Origin: Gammaproteobacteria bacterium
Lineage (GTDB): Bacteria > Pseudomonadota > Gammaproteobacteria > Pseudomonadales > UBA5518
DNA length: 64,000 nucleotides
NCBI GenBank assembly: GCA_016705365.1
Contig: JADIYI010000002.1
Span: forward strand, 620,001 to 684,000
Reading direction: 5' to 3'
The notes beneath the pieces were generated by a model, which did no database searches, had not been told where the DNA came from, and worked only from the letters and a program-made list of their open reading frames with translations. Position numbers and translations under genes: made by a program. Shown here one piece after another: positions 54,473 through 63,673 of this stretch; within the stretch, counting starts at the first letter, position 1; the number at the start of each line of letters is the position of its first letter.

Positions 54473-55245
54473 AGGTCCACTCCCAGCCTGGCGACAGTCG
54501 CCAGGTAGTTGCTGGTAAATCGGGCCTGGTCTTCCGCCGATGCACCTGTATCACGCAGAGTGCCTGCGAAGGTTTCCATCACCAGCATATCCATCCGGCG
54601 CTTTATCTTCTTCAGGCGGGGACGCAGGTGTGGCGTGAGTGCCAGCCTGCGACCCAAGTCATTTTCACCGAAGCCCATATGCCGCCTTTCATCTTTGACA
54701 ACACCCAGCAGAACCTGTTGTGTTATCGGGTCGGCGGTCTGCGCATGGGCGCCGAAAACGGTGAACTCCAGGGATTCCAGGATGATGTTCTGGGCAAATA
54801 CGGCAGCCTCCCAGTCACGGCTGTCGACGTATTCGAGCAGCTGCTCCTTGAATTTCAACAGCGCGGGATTGGCGCGCCGCAGGATTTCGCTATCCGGGTC
54901 GGCCACACCCAGCTCACTCAGACGGTGCAGAAAAACCTCCAGGTGGCGACCCTCGTCCACGACCTGGGTCGCCAGGAAAATCTTTATGCATCGGTCGGGT
55001 GCGTAGCCGATCATGCCGCTGGAGGCTTCCAGTGCGGCAGTTTCTCCCACGCAGTAGTTGCACAGCGTGCTTATCAGGTTTTCCCGCTGAACTTCCTCCA
55101 TGGGCGCGTCCGTCAATGCGGCATCGCGCCCATGCTCCGTATCCAGCAAATAACCTTCAACTGCCTGGAACCAGAAGTCGAAAGAGTGCACTTCGCTGAG
55201 GAAATCGGCCTCTGGCAGCTCATGGGGTTCCGCTGTCATCCGCAT
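54469..55245 (-). CDS. Ferritin-like diiron protein (second paralogue)
   Basis: 258 residues, homologous throughout to the protein encoded upstream. Four metal-binding elements are in order: Glu in GETAALEAS, E-x2-H in DEGRHLEVF, Glu in ILESLEF, E-x2-H in DERRHMGFG. This is the R2-like/ferritin-like carboxylate diiron pattern. AurF-type N-oxygenases carry an extra His four residues before the last Glu; it is not present here. Oxygen activation on an unknown substrate is expected. ATG 55245 follows GGAG; GTG 55248 is an alternative. Confidence 0.8.
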   Translation of the reverse strand: MRMTAEPHELPEADFLSEVHSFDFWFQAVEGYLLDTEHGRDAALTDAPMEEVQRENLISTLCNYCVGETAALEASSGMIGYAPDRCIKIFLATQVVDEGRHLEVFLHRLSELGVADPDSEILRRANPALLKFKEQLLEYVDSRDWEAAVFAQNIILESLEFTVFGAHAQTADPITQQVLLGVVKDERRHMGFGENDLGRRLALTPHLRPRLKKIKRRMDMLVMETFAGTLRDTGASAEDQARFTSNYLATVARLGVDL

Positions 55246-55277
55246 CACACCACTCCGGCCCGGTCAGTTGTCGAGAG

Positions 55278-56171
55278 CTATGCCGCCATGGGTTTGGCCG
55301 GGGACTGATAGTCCAGTCCGATTCGCCCCAGCCGGGTCTTGAACTCCTTGAGCACGGTATCGGCGAGAACCTTTTCCATGTCTTTTGGTTCGAGTACCGA
55401 CAGGTTGGCACCGTGCCAGATAACACCCTCCTCATTGGTATCGGCGGCTGTTACTTTCCTGGCTTCCTCGTAGCTCTTCTCGTTGTCACTGAAGACGTCT
55501 GCAAAGGTTGCAAGCATGTGGTAAGTCATGTCTTTCTGCATCTGCTCTATTTCGGGCTTGCGTTCGGGGTACCGGGTAATCAGTGATCCGATCCTGTTTT
55601 CACCAAAACCCACATGCCTGCGTTCGTCGGCAATTGTGCCCGCCAGGATATGGGCGAACTTCTTGTTGCTGTTCTCGTTGACGGCCTTGAGCATTTCAAA
55701 TACCGAGAATGCCATTCCCTCGAGCACGATATTCTGGCCAACAACACCGGCGACAAAATCCTTCTTGTCCACTTTTTCCAGAAGCACCGCGGCAAACTTC
55801 ACCAGGTTCGGGTTGCCATAGTGGTTGAGGGTACTTTCCAAATCCTCTTTTTTCACGCCCAGGTCGTACATGCGCTGGGTGAAAATTTCCACATGCCGGG
55901 CTTCATCGAGGGTCTGGGTAGCGAGAAAGTGCTTGCTCTCATAATCGGGCGCGCAGTTGATCAATCCGGATGAGGCGGCCAGGGCGCAACGCTCTCCCAG
56001 TACCAGTTGTGTGGTGGTGCGCAGGGCGTCCTCGCGCATCACATCGTTGTGGAGATTGAAATCGGGTTCTTTTTCGCCGGGTTCATGACCGTACTCGGTG
56101 TTCATCAGGTATCCCTGCGGGCAGCTTTCAAGCCAGCTTTGAATTGAGTAGGCGCTCAGGAAATTGCTCAT
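55278..56171 (-). CDS. Ferritin-like diiron protein (first paralogue)
   Basis: 297 residues, about 40 longer than its paralogue because of a C-terminal extension. Ligand motifs are Glu in GERCALAAS, E-x2-H in DEARHVEIF, Glu in VLEGMAF and E-x2-H in DERRHVGFG, giving a complete diiron site. AAGGAG precedes ATG 56171. It heads the minus-strand operon of two diiron proteins and one zinc-ribbon protein. A perfect FNR/Anr box lies about 126 bases upstream of the ATG. Two tandem, similar diiron subunits suggest a heterodimer, one possibly structural. The substrate is not known. Confidence 0.82.
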   Translation of the reverse strand: MSNFLSAYSIQSWLESCPQGYLMNTEYGHEPGEKEPDFNLHNDVMREDALRTTTQLVLGERCALAASSGLINCAPDYESKHFLATQTLDEARHVEIFTQRMYDLGVKKEDLESTLNHYGNPNLVKFAAVLLEKVDKKDFVAGVVGQNIVLEGMAFSVFEMLKAVNENSNKKFAHILAGTIADERRHVGFGENRIGSLITRYPERKPEIEQMQKDMTYHMLATFADVFSDNEKSYEEARKVTAADTNEEGVIWHGANLSVLEPKDMEKVLADTVLKEFKTRLGRIGLDYQSPAKPMAA

Positions 56172-56296
56172 GACATTGTGCTCCTTTATAGGCGTGGGAG
56201 AAGAATCCTCGCGATAGCCAGCCTAGTGTGAGCGCATATTTCAACAAGGTCCTTTCTGGCCAAATACAAGGTCAGATGTTGCCAGTCACCGACATA

Positions 56297-56310
56297 TTGA
56301 TTTTGATCAA
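56297..56310. promoter_or_regulatory. FNR/Anr box
   Basis: TTGATTTTGATCAA is a perfect TTGAT-N4-ATCAA site. Centred at 56303/56304, it could activate leftward to the diiron operon or rightward to the small frame and molybdoenzyme operon (start 56640). It points to control by oxygen limitation. Confidence 0.8.
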
Positions 56311-56411
56311 TGTTCTCAACCAATCAGCATGGCAAGCAACCCGGTGCAGCAGGCGCTCTGATCGGGCGCTGCGTTCCGCTGCCTGCTGTTCCCGCTGACC
56401 CGCGCGCCGTA

Positions 56412-56489
56412 TGCACGCACCACGCCGATTCCTGGTGGATTACGCCGAGCGCAGGCGGATCGCTCATCTCCGCCAACGGTGGTGGTGGC
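56412..56489 (+). repeat. Diverged repeat copy B (Gly-rich peptide-like)
   Basis: Second copy of the 78-base element seen at 54067-54144. The plus-strand translation ends ISANGGGGGGGEDTKP, with a stop at 56514-56516, and contains SWWITPSAGGSL before it. The frame open from 56310 includes this copy, so a small peptide gene is possible here, but the start codon is uncertain and no known precursor family is recognised. Confidence 0.5.
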
Positions 56490-56639
56490 GGCGGCGGCGA
56501 AGACACAAAACCTTGACGAGACGGCCTTGCAAATCCAGAGCGACAGGATAATAATCCAAATTACATAGTGATTGCTTGGTATGTGAAACGACGAGGCACA
56601 CCCTGGACCAGGGCGCTTCGCTCACGGTCGGGGGGATTC

Positions 56640-57290
56640 ATGCTGATCAAACGAGTCAATATCGGCGCCGCCGAGTTCGACGACCCCGCCTCGGCCCCCT
56701 GGCAAGCGCTGCGCGACGAGACCGTGGCACTGATCCAGGCCCCGGCGGCGATGCAGCCCACGCGCTACATCACGACCAAGTGGCAGAACCAGCCCTACGG
56801 CCAGACCAAGGGCGTCGCGGTGAAGGCATTGCACAATGCCCGGGAAATCGCCTTCCGTCTGGAATGGCTGGATCCGACCAAAAACGAGCAACGCGCCGAG
56901 AACACCGATTTTCCCGACGCGGTCGCGATGCTGTTCCCCCTGGCCGAAAACGCCTCTCTTTTCATGGGCACGCCGGAAGCGCCGGTCAACCTCTGGTACT
57001 GGCGGGCCGACCACCCGAGCCGGGCACGCAGCGATATCGCCACCGGAATCGGTACCTCCCGGGTAGTGGATGGCGAATCCCTCAGCGCCCGCTCGGTCCA
57101 TCAGGATGGCCGCTGGTCGGTGGTGATACGCCGGGCGTTGGAGGTGCAGGCCGAAGGCATGACGGCCATCCAGTTCACGCCGGGGCAGGTCCTGCGCAGC
57201 GCGTTTGCGGTATGGGATGGCGGCAACCAGGAACGAGCGGGCATCAAGGCTTTTTCGCCCGCCTGGCTGGATCTGAAGCTGGAAGCCTGA
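56640..57290 (+). CDS. Heme-binding gamma subunit of type II molybdoenzyme
   Basis: 216-residue protein of the ethylbenzene dehydrogenase/dimethylsulfide dehydrogenase gamma-subunit family, which carries heme b and passes electrons out of the complex. It has the family strands (IAFRLEWLDPTKNE, FPDAVAMLFPL, NLWYWRADHPSRA, WSVVIRRALE). No Sec signal peptide is visible, so it may be co-exported with the Tat-bearing alpha subunit. ATG 56640 follows GGGGGA. It is the first gene of the operon, before beta and alpha. Confidence 0.88.
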   Translation: MLIKRVNIGAAEFDDPASAPWQALRDETVALIQAPAAMQPTRYITTKWQNQPYGQTKGVAVKALHNAREIAFRLEWLDPTKNEQRAENTDFPDAVAMLFPLAENASLFMGTPEAPVNLWYWRADHPSRARSDIATGIGTSRVVDGESLSARSVHQDGRWSVVIRRALEVQAEGMTAIQFTPGQVLRSAFAVWDGGNQERAGIKAFSPAWLDLKLEA

Positions 57291-57303
57291 AGGAGCACAG
57301 CGT

Positions 57304-58374
<1,071 letters not shown>

Positions 58375-58387
58375 GAGGAGCACGACG

Positions 58388-61264
58388 ATGACGCTGACCC
58401 GACGCAGTTTCATCCGGACCGGTGGCAGCGCCCTGGCGCTGTCGCTGGTGCAACTGAAGTGGAAGGGAGGCGTGCAGCGCGCGCACGCCGCAAACTTCGA
58501 TTTTCCGCCCGTGAGTTACACCGGTTTCGAGGACGTCTACCGCGGCCAGTGGAAGTGGGACAGCGTCGCCAAGGGCACGCACTTCGTCAATTGCTGGTAC
58601 CAGCGCGGCTGCAACTGGAACGTCTACGTCAAGGACGGCGTGGTCTGGCGCGAGGAGCAGGCCGGCATGTACGAGCCGATCGACCCGAAGATTCCCGACT
58701 ACAACCCCCGCGGCTGCCAGAAGGGCGCGTGCTACTCGGAACGCATGTACGACGAATCCCGCCTGCGCCATCCGCTGAAGCGGGTCGGTGAACGCGGCGC
58801 CGGACAGTGGCAGCGGGTGAGCTGGGACGAGGCACTCACCGACATCGCCGACAAGACAATCGATGTGATGATCAGCAGCGACGGTCCCGGCTCCATCGTC
58901 TGGGACCAGGGCACGGCCCAGACCAACGGCGGCGCCGGGCTGGCGATGATGCGCACCTCGCTGGTGCTGGACACGCCGGTACTGGACGTGAACACCGAGA
59001 TCGGCGATCACCGTCCCGGTGTCGCCGTGACCCTGGGCAAGATGGTGTTCTGCAGTTCCTCGGATGATGTGTTTCACTCCGACCTGATCCTGATCTGGGG
59101 CGGCAACCCGATCTACACGCAGATTCCGAATGCGCATTTCATGCTCGAGGCCCGCTACAACGGCGCCAGGATCATCACCATCGCCCCCGACTACTCCGCC
59201 TCATCCATCCACGCCGACCAGTGGGTGCCGGTGAAAGTGGCGACCGATGCGGCGTTGGCGTTGTCGATGGCGCACGTGATGATCGAAGAGGACCTGTGCA
59301 ACCGCAAGTTCATCCAGGAGCAGACCGATTTGCCGCTGCTGGTACGCATCGACAACGGCCGCTTCCTGCGCGAGTCCGACCTCGGCGAAGGCGGTGCCGA
59401 TGACCGGTTCTACATCCATGATCTCGGCGGCAAGGGCGTGGTGCTGGCACCCCAGACCACGCTGGCGCTGGACGGGCTGGATCCGGCTCTCGAAGGCGAG
59501 TTCGAGGTGCAGACCACGAACGGCACGCTGATCGTCACCCCGGTATTTGCGCGTTTGCGCGCCCATTTGCAGCAATACACGCCGGAACAGGCGATGACGA
59601 TCTGCGGCACCGACCCGGACACCATCCGCGGCCTGGCGCGCGATCTCGCGAAGGCCCGCGCCGCCACCTGTATCAGCCAGTCCAACTTCTCGAAGTACTA
59701 CCACGGCATCGAGATGGAACGTGCGCAACTCCTGTGCTTCGCCCTCGCCGGGCAGATGGGGCGCAAGGGTGCAGGCTACATGGGCTTCCCCTATATGTCG
59801 GTCGACGGCGTCGCACCACTGTCGCAGGCGACCGGTCAGCGATCGCCCACACTGGCACTGGCGGCGCTCGGCCTGTCGATGGCTCCGGCAATGCTGAAGT
59901 ACAAGTGGAACCACTACACGCCCGAAATGATCCTGCATGACCTGGGCCGGAAACACTACCGCAAGGGCGGAAGCCCCGCCAGCCTGCTCTGGCTCTACCA
60001 CCAGGGCGGCATGGAAGACACCTACGGCCGGACGGAAAAGTGGGATCCGGCCATGAAGCGCCCGCTCGATTCCTACATGAAGGAATCGATCGCCAAGGGC
60101 TGGCAGATGCAACCCTCGGACCGGCCGCGGATCTTCTTCGAGGCGGGTGGTAACGTGCTGCGACGATTCCGCGCCTTCGACAAGGTGGCGGAGCGTCTGC
60201 TCCCGACGCTCGATCTGATGGTCACGATCGACTGGCGCATGAGCAACACGGCGCTCCACAGCGACTATGTGCTCCCGGCTGCCGCCTGGTACGAAAAGGA
60301 CGACATCACCTGGGCCACTCCCCTGTCACCGTTTTCCCAGGTGATCACGCGGGCGGCGGAACCGATCGCCGAAGCAAAGCCGGACTGGGAAATCCACTGT
60401 CTGCTGCTGAAGACCATCCAGAAGCGCGCCGCGGAACGCGGGCTGACGCATTTCAAGGATCGCCATGGCGAGGAGCGCACTTTCGATGTCTATGACGAGT
60501 TCACGTTTGGCGGCCGCTACACCGAGAACAACGTCGACGAGTTCCTCGACCTGATCCTCTCGGTATCCACCAATGTCGGCGGTGTGAACTGGGAGCAGTT
60601 GAAGAAAAAGGGCTTCCAGCGCTTCACGTCGCTGCCCGAGAACGACTACATGACCGTTGGCAATGCCACCGACGTCAGCGAGACCGACACCATCACCGCC
60701 GGTCTCTGGCACACGGAAAAGAAGATGCCGTGGCCGACCATGACACGGCGCATGCAGTTCTGCATCGATCACCCCTTCTACGAGGAGTTGGGCGAGGTAC
60801 TGCCGGTGCACAAGGACCAGCCCGCCATCGGTGGCGACTACCCGCTGCACATGACCGGCGGCCACACCCGCTGGTCCATCCATTCCTCCTGGCGCGACCA
60901 GCGCCATATGCAGCAATTGAACCGGGGCCAGCCGCTGATCTTCGTCAGTGTCGAGGACGCGGCGGCACGGGGCATCGAGGATGGTGACCAGGTGCGCCTG
61001 TTCAACGACGTCAGCTCCACGGAGTTGATGGCCAAGATCACGCCGGCGCACCGGCCAGGCCAGGTGACCGTCTACCACGCATGGGAGCCTTTCATGTCCA
61101 AGGGAAGCACCTCCTACACCTCGGTGACGCCGAACCCGATCAACCCGCTGCAGCTCGCGGGCGGATATTTCCATATCCAGGCACGCGATGCCGAATTCAC
61201 CCCGGGTTCCACCGACCGGGCGACCCGGGTGGAGATCGAGAAGATTCACCCGCAAGCCGGTTGA
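58388..61264 (+). CDS. Molybdopterin catalytic alpha subunit, type II DMSO reductase family
   Basis: 958-residue catalytic subunit resembling ethylbenzene, p-cymene, steroid C25 and dimethylsulfide dehydrogenases. A twin-arginine signal (TRRSFIR at residues 4-10) shows folded export. The N-terminal Fe-S cluster is supported by HFVNCWYQRGCNW...GCQKGAC near residues 50-115, with YVKDGVVWREEQ. The molybdopterin-binding strands (LILIWGGNPIYTQ, TGGHTRWSIHSSW) follow. These enzymes hydroxylate a C-H bond with water instead of O2 or reduce oxyanions. The substrate cannot be told here. No TorD-like chaperone gene is in the window. Confidence 0.93.
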   Translation: MTLTRRSFIRTGGSALALSLVQLKWKGGVQRAHAANFDFPPVSYTGFEDVYRGQWKWDSVAKGTHFVNCWYQRGCNWNVYVKDGVVWREEQAGMYEPIDPKIPDYNPRGCQKGACYSERMYDESRLRHPLKRVGERGAGQWQRVSWDEALTDIADKTIDVMISSDGPGSIVWDQGTAQTNGGAGLAMMRTSLVLDTPVLDVNTEIGDHRPGVAVTLGKMVFCSSSDDVFHSDLILIWGGNPIYTQIPNAHFMLEARYNGARIITIAPDYSASSIHADQWVPVKVATDAALALSMAHVMIEEDLCNRKFIQEQTDLPLLVRIDNGRFLRESDLGEGGADDRFYIHDLGGKGVVLAPQTTLALDGLDPALEGEFEVQTTNGTLIVTPVFARLRAHLQQYTPEQAMTICGTDPDTIRGLARDLAKARAATCISQSNFSKYYHGIEMERAQLLCFALAGQMGRKGAGYMGFPYMSVDGVAPLSQATGQRSPTLALAALGLSMAPAMLKYKWNHYTPEMILHDLGRKHYRKGGSPASLLWLYHQGGMEDTYGRTEKWDPAMKRPLDSYMKESIAKGWQMQPSDRPRIFFEAGGNVLRRFRAFDKVAERLLPTLDLMVTIDWRMSNTALHSDYVLPAAAWYEKDDITWATPLSPFSQVITRAAEPIAEAKPDWEIHCLLLKTIQKRAAERGLTHFKDRHGEERTFDVYDEFTFGGRYTENNVDEFLDLILSVSTNVGGVNWEQLKKKGFQRFTSLPENDYMTVGNATDVSETDTITAGLWHTEKKMPWPTMTRRMQFCIDHPFYEELGEVLPVHKDQPAIGGDYPLHMTGGHTRWSIHSSWRDQRHMQQLNRGQPLIFVSVEDAAARGIEDGDQVRLFNDVSSTELMAKITPAHRPGQVTVYHAWEPFMSKGSTSYTSVTPNPINPLQLAGGYFHIQARDAEFTPGSTDRATRVEIEKIHPQAG

Positions 61265-61303
61265 GCAGCACTCGTTGCCGCGATACACCAAGGAGCAGAT
61301 CGT

Positions 61304-62506
61304 GTGAACACCGCCGACCCTGGTTTCGATATTTCCTCGCTGCCCGACGTGGAATTGACTGAAGCTGCCCTGCTGGGAGCCGCCCGCGCCAAGACCGGCC
61401 TGTCCGACTTCGGCGACGAGGCGGACTGGAAAGAGGGCTTCACGCTACTGCTGCAGGGGCTGAACGAAGAGGCCATGCTCAACAAGGTCGGGCGCATCAT
61501 CGCCTTCGGCGAAATGCTGCGCCACCTGGAAAACCGGCTGCGGGTCACTGACGACATCGCGCGTCATCCGGAAATCCTGCAGGTGAAGATCGAGAAGCCG
61601 GTCTTCGTGATGGGCCTGCCGCGCACCGGGTCCACGATCCTTCACGATCTGCTGGCCCAGGATCCGGACAACCGGGTGCCGATGACCTGGGAATGCAACT
61701 ACATGTCGCCCCCCCCGGAGGCGGCCACCTACGACTCCGATCCCCGTATCGCGGACTGCGAAGCGCATCTGGAACGGACCGCCCAGGCCCTGATCCCGGA
61801 ATTCCAGGCCATCCACGAGATGGGGGCCCGGCTGGCGCAGGAATGCCTGATGCTCAATGCCTTCGATTTCAAGAGCCAGATCTTCTCCAACCAGTTCTGG
61901 GTGCCCACCTACCAGCGCTGGGTGGAGAACACCGACAACCTGTCTGTGTATCGCACCCACAAGCGCCAGCTCCAGTATATGCAGTGGAAGAATCCCCGGT
62001 CGCGCTGGGTGCTGAAGAGCACCAGCTATTTCTGGGGTCTGGACGCGATACTTGCGATTTATCCGGATGCCCGGATCGTGATGACCCATCGCGACCCGAT
62101 CAAACTGATCGCCTCGCACTGCTCGCTGATATCCATGGCCTGCGGCATGGGCAGCGACACCGTGGACCAGAAGCAGGTTGGCGAGTTCTGGAGCGTCACC
62201 TGGGAAAACGCCATGCGCAAGTTCGTCGAATTCCGCCAGGCCGGCAAGGCCTCGGAGGTGTTCGACATGCATTTCTCCGAGTTGGTGAAGGACCAGGTAG
62301 GCATGGTCGAGCGGATCTACGCTCATTTCGATCTGCCCCTGCCGACCAGCACCAAACAGCGAATGCACGACTTCATCGCCAACCATCCGAAGGAAAGGCA
62401 CGGCACCCACCACTACAAACTGGAGCAGTTCGGCCTGGACCCGGCGCAGGAGCGCAAGCGCTACCGCTTCTACCAGGAGTACTTCCACGTCGCCGACGAG
62501 GCGTGA
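61304..62506 (+). CDS. Sulfotransferase
   Basis: 400-residue PAPS-dependent sulfotransferase. The 5'-phosphosulfate loop GLPRTGST is near residue 104, and the 3'-phosphate-binding strand VMTHRDPIKLIASHC near 258. Known family members sulfonate alcohols. In this operon it may act on a hydroxylated product of the molybdoenzyme, or be a related family member with another role; both are inference. GTG 61304 follows AAGGAG; the longer frame gains nothing. Confidence 0.88.
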   Translation: MNTADPGFDISSLPDVELTEAALLGAARAKTGLSDFGDEADWKEGFTLLLQGLNEEAMLNKVGRIIAFGEMLRHLENRLRVTDDIARHPEILQVKIEKPVFVMGLPRTGSTILHDLLAQDPDNRVPMTWECNYMSPPPEAATYDSDPRIADCEAHLERTAQALIPEFQAIHEMGARLAQECLMLNAFDFKSQIFSNQFWVPTYQRWVENTDNLSVYRTHKRQLQYMQWKNPRSRWVLKSTSYFWGLDAILAIYPDARIVMTHRDPIKLIASHCSLISMACGMGSDTVDQKQVGEFWSVTWENAMRKFVEFRQAGKASEVFDMHFSELVKDQVGMVERIYAHFDLPLPTSTKQRMHDFIANHPKERHGTHHYKLEQFGLDPAQERKRYRFYQEYFHVADEA

Positions 62507-62540
62507 ACAGCCAGGACGGACACAGCCACGAGGAGCAACG

Positions 62541-63647
62541 ATGAGCACCGAAAAGCAGACGAGCGTGCGGGCCTGGGAATCATTCTGCGAGCAGTTGAAG
62601 CAGGCGGGCCAGGTGCTGGCACGCGAATCGACGCCGGATGACGAACTGACCCAGGCCGAGGGCTTGCGCAAGCTGGTGCGGATGATTCGCATGGGCTTCG
62701 AAGCCACCCTGGAATATGGCAACCGCGACTTTCCCGAAGTGTATCAACTGGTCACCCCCACCACGCTCGGTGAAGGCGAAACCTCCGACGCGCATTACCA
62801 CCAGGTCGTGATCGACGGCAGCAAGACCTACCGGGTATGGGGTCAGCGCGGCGACGCGCCCTACATGGAATTCACGGTCTACGCCGGCAAGATCGGACTC
62901 GACAGCAGCAGCGCCCAGGTGGGCGCGATCACCGAGCTCGATCTGCAGGTGAATCCGGACGCCAGCTACGAGCTGATGCTCTCCCCCTCGCCCCAGCCTG
63001 GCAACTGGATTCGCACCACGCCCGAGGCCACGCTGCTTTACATCCGTCAGTACGCCCACGACTGGAGCAAGACCCGCGACGCCACCTACCACATCGAGCA
63101 GATCGGCGTCAGTGGCGAGCGCCCGCCGCTGACGCTGGCCGAAGTGAGCGCGGCGCTGACGCGGACCTCGGCCTATGTCGCGCGTTCGAGCAACATCTGG
63201 GCAGCGATCGTGGATCAACGCCGGGCCGCACCGCCCAATCGCTTTTTCGTTTTCGAAACAGAGCACAAGGATGACCTGGACGAGGCGCCGGAGATGCCGA
63301 CCGGACATCGGTTTTCATCCGGCTATTTCCGCCTGCGCGAGGACGAGGCACTGGTGATCGACTTCGCACCGGCGGACGTGCCTTACTGGGGCCTCGACAC
63401 CACCAGCTACTGGTTCGAACCGCTCTCCTACGCCGATCACCGTTCGCACTACAACAACCGCACCGTGCACTGCGAACCTGACGGCAGCGTGCGGATCGTG
63501 ATTTCGTTGCGCGATCCGGGGGTTCCCAACTGGATCGATACCCGGGGCCACCTGGAAGGGCCGATGCTGTTCCGCTGGTCGAGAACCCATCTGCCCGTTC
63601 CGGATATCCAGGCCCGGGTGGTCCCACGCAGCGATCTCCACCCGTAG
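62541..63647 (+). CDS. DUF1214 family protein
   Basis: 368-residue soluble protein with the DUF1214 signature at the C-terminus (WIDTRGHLEGPMLFRW and the R-x-VIS-RDPGVPN strand) and a beta-rich middle part. DUF1214 proteins often sit beside sulfotransferases in steroid and hydrocarbon operons; their activity is not defined. No signal peptide is visible. GAGGAG precedes ATG 62541. It is the last gene of the plus-strand operon and converges on the acyl-CoA synthetase with 26 bases between. Confidence 0.85.
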   Translation: MSTEKQTSVRAWESFCEQLKQAGQVLARESTPDDELTQAEGLRKLVRMIRMGFEATLEYGNRDFPEVYQLVTPTTLGEGETSDAHYHQVVIDGSKTYRVWGQRGDAPYMEFTVYAGKIGLDSSSAQVGAITELDLQVNPDASYELMLSPSPQPGNWIRTTPEATLLYIRQYAHDWSKTRDATYHIEQIGVSGERPPLTLAEVSAALTRTSAYVARSSNIWAAIVDQRRAAPPNRFFVFETEHKDDLDEAPEMPTGHRFSSGYFRLREDEALVIDFAPADVPYWGLDTTSYWFEPLSYADHRSHYNNRTVHCEPDGSVRIVISLRDPGVPNWIDTRGHLEGPMLFRWSRTHLPVPDIQARVVPRSDLHP

Positions 63648-63673
63648 CGAGGGCTGGACGAAAGCGCCCGGCC

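Larger units (their letters stand above)
56172..56639. promoter_or_regulatory. Divergent intergenic region between diiron and molybdoenzyme operons
   Basis: A 468-base gap holding a perfect FNR/Anr box (56297-56310), repeat copy B (56412-56489) and a small plus-strand frame (56310-56516, 68 codons) that contains copy B and ends EDTKP. The ATG of that frame overlaps the FNR box, so its true start, if it is translated, is probably further downstream. The final 100 bases before 56640 are AT-richer and may hold the molybdoenzyme promoter. Confidence 0.6.

Noticed and set aside
53974..55308. A 444-codon plus-strand open frame starting before repeat copy A and running across the zinc-ribbon and second diiron genes
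   Set aside because: Most of it is antisense to genes with complete metal-ligand motifs; only the short repeat segment shows any conservation.
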